From contig NZ_JAHIAB010000011.1 in assembly GCF_018760365.1 (NCBI RefSeq), positions 62,001 through 126,000 of the forward strand: a DNA stretch of 64,000 nucleotides. The letters run 5' to 3'. The position numbers and the translations under genes were made by a program. Under the pieces are notes generated by a model, which did no database searches, was not told the DNA's origin, and saw only the letters and a list, made by a program, of their open reading frames with translations. Origin of the DNA: Pseudooceanicola endophyticus. Lineage in GTDB: Bacteria; Pseudomonadota; Alphaproteobacteria; Rhodobacterales; Rhodobacteraceae. Shown one piece after another: positions 61,094 to 64,000 of the stretch (positions are counted from its first letter, which is position 1; each line of letters starts with the position of its first letter).

Positions 61094-62101
61094 ATGACCA
61101 TTACCTCGATTGGCGACCTCGCGCAGAGCTTCATGCTGCGCCAGCAGAGCACCGATCTGAAGACGCGGATGAACCAGCTGGTGCAGGAGTTCTCCTCCGG
61201 GCGCACCGCGGATGTCTCGCGGCACCTGTCGGGCAGCTATGCCTACCTGGCGGATGTGGAGCGCAGCCTGTCGCTGCTGCAGGGCTATGACACCGCCGCC
61301 TCCGAGGCGCTGACCTTCACCGACGCGATGCAGGCCGCGCTGGAGAATTTCCAGACTGTCGCCACCGGCCTCGGGCTGGATGCGCTGAGCGCCGGGAACG
61401 GGCGCCTGCCCGAGGCGATCCGCAACATTTCCCTCAGTGCGGGGGGCGAATTCTCGCTTCTGGTCAACACGATGAACAGTCAGGTCGGCGGGCGGGCGCT
61501 GTTTTCCGGCGTGGATACCGATACGCCGCCGCTGGTCTCGGGAGAGGAGATCCTGGACGAGTTGCGCACGGTCCTGTCCGGGACCAGCACGGTGGCGGAT
61601 GTGCAGACGGCGCTCGACGCGTGGTTCGACACCTCCGGCGGCGGGTTCGAGACCTTCGCCTACCAGGGGGCGACGACCTCTCTGGTGCCGTTCCAGCTGG
61701 GCGAGGGAGAGTCGGTCGATCTCGACCTCAGGGCAGATGATACCGGGGTGCGGACACTGCTGAAATATGCCGCCATGGCGGCGCTGGCGGCCGATGCCAC
61801 CCTGGGCTTCGATACCGATACCCAGGTGGAGCTGATGTTGACGGCCGGGGAAGGGCTCTCTTTCGAGCAGACCCGCCTGGTCGAGATACGGGCCAACCTC
61901 GGCTATGCGCAGAACCGGGCCGAGGACAGCCGGACCCGCATCTCGGCCGAGCGCACCAGCTACGAGATCGCCCGCACGGAACTCCTGTCGGTCGATCCCT
62001 ACGAGGCCGCGACCCGGCTGGAGGATGTGCAGTTCCAGCTTGAGGCGCTCTATTCCGTGACGGTGAAGCTGTCGCGTCTGTCGCTGACCAATTACCTGTG
62101 A
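61094..62101 (+). CDS. flgL: Hook-associated protein FlgL (HAP3)
   Basis: This 335-aa flagellin-like protein has an N-terminal helix (ITSIGDLAQSFMLRQQSTDLKTRMNQLVQEFSSGRTADV) and a C-terminal helix (ATRLEDVQFQLEALYSVTVKLSRLSLTNYL). It connects FlgK to flagellin. Its stop shares one base with the flgI start (TGATG). Confidence 0.93.
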   Translation: MTITSIGDLAQSFMLRQQSTDLKTRMNQLVQEFSSGRTADVSRHLSGSYAYLADVERSLSLLQGYDTAASEALTFTDAMQAALENFQTVATGLGLDALSAGNGRLPEAIRNISLSAGGEFSLLVNTMNSQVGGRALFSGVDTDTPPLVSGEEILDELRTVLSGTSTVADVQTALDAWFDTSGGGFETFAYQGATTSLVPFQLGEGESVDLDLRADDTGVRTLLKYAAMAALAADATLGFDTDTQVELMLTAGEGLSFEQTRLVEIRANLGYAQNRAEDSRTRISAERTSYEIARTELLSVDPYEAATRLEDVQFQLEALYSVTVKLSRLSLTNYL

Positions 62102-63210
62102 TGGGTCTGCGGCTTCTCCTCGTGCTGTTGCTGGGCCTGTGCCTGGCGGGTGGCGGCGCCCAGGCCCAGCAGGTGCGCATCAAGGACCTGGTGGAATTCG
62201 ACGGGGTGCGCGGCAACGACCTGGTGGGCTATGGTCTGGTCGTGGGGCTGAACGGCACCGGGGACGGGCTGCGCAACGCGCCCTTCACCGAAGAGATCAT
62301 GTCCAACATCCTGGAACGCCTCGGGATCAACGTGACCGGAGAGCAGTTCCGCCCCAAGAATGTCGCCGCCGTCTTCGTCACCGCCGAGCTGCCGGCCTTT
62401 GCCCGGGCCGGGGGAACGATCGACGTGACGGTCTCGGCCATCGGGGATGCGAGTTCCCTTTTGGGGGGCACGCTGATCATGACGCCGCTGAACGCGGCGG
62501 ACGGACAGATCTACGCGGTGGCCCAGGGCACGGTGATCGCCGGTGGCGCCTCGGCCCAGGGGGCGGCGGCGCAGGTGGTCCAGGGGGTGCCGACGGCGGG
62601 GGTGATCCCCTCGGGGGCCCGGGTCGAGCGCGAGGTGGCCTTCGAACTGGCGGGGATGAAGTCCATCCGGCTGGCGCTGCGGACCCCGGATTTCACCACC
62701 GCGGAACGGATCGAGACGGCGATCAACGGCACTTTCGGTCGCGGCGTGGCCCGCATGATGGATGCGGGCACGGTCAGGCTGGACATAGCGGGAACGCAGA
62801 TGCCCTCGGCGGCCCATGCGCTTGGACGGATCGAGAACATTCTGATCGAGCCCCAGCGCAAGGCCCGGGTGGTGGTGGATCAGCGCTCCGGAACCATCGT
62901 GATGGGGGATGACGTGCGGATCAGCCGGGTGGCGGTCAGCCAGGGCAACCTGACGCTGCGGATCGAGGAGGCGCCGATCGTGGTGCAGCCCAACCCCTTC
63001 GCCGAGGGGCAGACCGTGGTGGTGCCGCGCTCCAAGGCCGATATCCAGGAAGAGCCGGGGATCGGCCTGGCCGAGGTGCCGACCGGAACCTCCCTGTCAG
63101 AGGTGGTGGCGGGGCTGAATGCGCTGGGGGTATCGCCGCGGGACATGATCGACATCCTGAAAAGCATAAAGGCCGCCGGGGCGCTGCATGCGGAGTTCAT
63201 CGTGCGCTGA
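62101..63210 (+). CDS. flgI: Flagellar P-ring protein FlgI
   Basis: This 369-aa periplasmic protein has a signal peptide (MGLRLLLVLLLGLCLAGGGAQA), then QQVRIKDLVEFDGVRGNDLVGYGLVVGLNGTGD, RLGINV and VPRSKADIQEEPG, with ALGVSPRDMIDILKSIKAAGALHAEFIV at the end. It forms the P-ring that holds the rod in peptidoglycan. The start is coupled to flgL. flgA and flgH, usual companions, are not in the window. Confidence 0.96.
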   Translation: MGLRLLLVLLLGLCLAGGGAQAQQVRIKDLVEFDGVRGNDLVGYGLVVGLNGTGDGLRNAPFTEEIMSNILERLGINVTGEQFRPKNVAAVFVTAELPAFARAGGTIDVTVSAIGDASSLLGGTLIMTPLNAADGQIYAVAQGTVIAGGASAQGAAAQVVQGVPTAGVIPSGARVEREVAFELAGMKSIRLALRTPDFTTAERIETAINGTFGRGVARMMDAGTVRLDIAGTQMPSAAHALGRIENILIEPQRKARVVVDQRSGTIVMGDDVRISRVAVSQGNLTLRIEEAPIVVQPNPFAEGQTVVVPRSKADIQEEPGIGLAEVPTGTSLSEVVAGLNALGVSPRDMIDILKSIKAAGALHAEFIVR

Positions 63211-63582
63211 TCGGTTGGCTTGGACAGGCAGGCATCTGACCCCGGGATGCGGAAATACGGTCGGATCCTTGGCTGGGTGGGCGCCGGAGCCGGGGTCGCG
63301 ATGGATGCCGGGAGGCCCAGCGCCGGGACGCGGAAAGGCGGCCGGATCCCCGAGAGGGGGCAAGGGAGCCGGGCAACCCCTGTGACCGCGGCCTCGGTGG
63401 GAACGCAATGACCCACCGCAGGTCGGGGCAGGTCGAGCCCTCTGTCCATGGCATCGGGATCACGGATCTCCCGATTTGGGCTCGCCTGAGGGCAGAACGG
63501 TTCCCTCCGGAACGGGCAGGAGCTGTTGGTCCGGGCGAAAGCAAGATCGGGCTTGTCCCGGGGCGCGATCAAGGACCCTTTT

Positions 63583-63617
63583 CGAGAGCCGAGAGCCGAG
63601 AGCCGAGAGCCGAGAGG
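63583..63617. repeat. Heptamer tandem repeat (CGAGAGC)
   Basis: Four perfect CGAGAGC units and a fifth with G at the last base (CGAGAGG) stand in a row. The block is noncoding and may be a variable-number tract. Confidence 0.85.
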
Positions 63618-63629
63618 GGGCACCAGACA

Positions 63630-63656
63630 AAACGGGGCCGCGATGCTGCCCCGTTT
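63630..63656 (-). terminator. Terminator of the mutase gene
   Basis: AAACGGGGC/GCCCCGTTT form a 9-bp hairpin; on the minus strand it is followed by TTTTGT. It lies 34 bases after the mutase stop. On the plus strand it has a weaker TTTCC end and could also stop flgI transcripts. Confidence 0.65.
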
Positions 63657-63690
63657 CCTGTTCTTCCTGCCGGCGCTGGGCCGGATCCGT

Positions 63691-64000
63691 TCAGAAGGTC
63701 TGGTCGTAGGCGCCGACGCCGGGTTCCGTGCGGATGATGCCGTCAATCTCGTTGAAGATCGCGCGCATCTCTGCCTCGGACACGGCGCTTTCGCAGACCA
63801 CCACCAGGTTCGGCGTGTTCGAAGAGGCGCGTACCAGCCCCCAGGAGCCGTTTTCCAGGACCACGCGGGCACCGTTGACGGTGACGACCTCCCGGATCGG
63901 CTGTCCGGCGAAGGGCCTGCCCGCCTCGGCCAGGGCGAGGATCTTCGCCACGATGCGCTCGAGGATCTGGTACTTGTCCTCGTCCGCCGCATGGGGGGCC
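63691..64000 (-). CDS. Phosphomannomutase/phosphoglucomutase, C-terminal part only
   Basis: The minus-strand frame is open at the window edge and encodes the last ~103 residues (…HAADEDKYQILERIVAKILAL and then NGARVVLENGSWGLVRASSNTPNLVVVCES). The stretch RASSNTP-N-LV-V-ES is the phosphate-binding C-terminal motif of alpha-D-phosphohexomutases. The enzyme interconverts hexose 6- and 1-phosphates for nucleotide sugars and polysaccharide. The active-site Ser and metal domain are beyond the window. Confidence 0.85.
   Translation of the reverse strand, partial: APHAADEDKYQILERIVAKILALAEAGRPFAGQPIREVVTVNGARVVLENGSWGLVRASSNTPNLVVVCESAVSEAEMRAIFNEIDGIIRTEPGVGAYDQTF

Larger units (their letters stand above)
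63211..63690. other. Intergenic stretch with repeats and a terminator
   Basis: Two imperfect 27-base direct repeats (63242-63268 and 63323-63349) sit 81 bases apart and are part of a diverged duplication. Five CGAGAGC-type heptamers follow in tandem (63583-63617). A 9-bp hairpin (AAACGGGGC at 63630-63638, GCCCCGTTT at 63648-63656) ends the convergent mutase gene. I accept no protein frame here. Confidence 0.55.

Overview
The window is GC-rich, gene-dense bacterial DNA that reads as a chromosomal segment of a Rhodobacterales (Rhodobacteraceae-type) alphaproteobacterium. The evidence is the gene content and order: tsaD divergent from hemD, followed by a Mic60/mitofilin homologue and hemY; an AztC-like zinc transporter behind a Zur-type palindrome; a motB-flgE-flgK-flgL-flgI flagellar block whose two leading genes carry CtrA-like promoter sites; and the dispersed CATCTTTCC...GGGGGCAGCGCCCCC intergenic element. 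I see no insertion sequence, prophage, CRISPR array, rRNA or origin. One tRNA (Thr-CGT) is present.

Layout. 1-4.7 kb: universal stress protein (cut by the window edge), a DUF1761-like membrane protein, UppP, and a DedA-PAP2-LssY_C fusion, which together suggest undecaprenyl-phosphate recycling. 4.9-10.2 kb: MFS transporter, EpmB/KamA-like aminomutase, and a di-heme peroxidase paired with a secreted phosphoesterase. 10.4-14.9 kb: sulfate ABC uptake operon (Rrf2 regulator, 67-aa protein, Sbp, CysT, 86-aa membrane protein, CysW, short CysA). 15.0-19.7 kb: Lrp regulator, three tandem small secreted proteins (two almost identical), then a Zur box, a 41-aa membrane microprotein and the zinc ABC transporter. 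19.7-21.9 kb: queC-queD-queE-queF for preQ1. 22.2-29.2 kb: GAF-GGDEF cyclase, D-Ala-D-Ala carboxypeptidase, aldehyde dehydrogenase, DUF1203 protein, LysR/MFS divergent pair, tRNA-Thr. 29.2-35.8 kb: hemY, Mic60, hemD and, divergent, tsaD-gpsA-yciI-EVE with overlapping stop/start codons. 36-43.5 kb: Ldh/Mdh2 dehydrogenase, TauE-type exporter, then a gallate/4-oxalomesaconate type aromatic operon (galB, a VOC-fold extradiol dioxygenase, galC, galD, dienelactone-hydrolase-like) with a divergent LysR regulator that carries two HTH domains. 43.6-49.9 kb: MarR, DgdA, methyltransferase-like protein, secreted HNH nuclease, LhgO and a CaiB-type CoA-transferase. 50-54.5 kb: folD-purU, siderophore-interacting flavoprotein, dipeptidase. 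54.5-57 kb: three overlapping polysaccharide genes. 57.2-63.2 kb: flagellar block. The end of the window holds the C-terminus of a phosphomannomutase/phosphoglucomutase.

The least explained parts are the small proteins embedded by overlapping codons in two transporter operons, the tandem secreted proteins, the atypical dioxygenase and double-HTH regulator of the aromatic operon, the CtrA-like flagellar promoters, the dispersed double-hairpin element and the folD leader. All assignments rest on reading translated sequence and motifs by eye; no database search was run.
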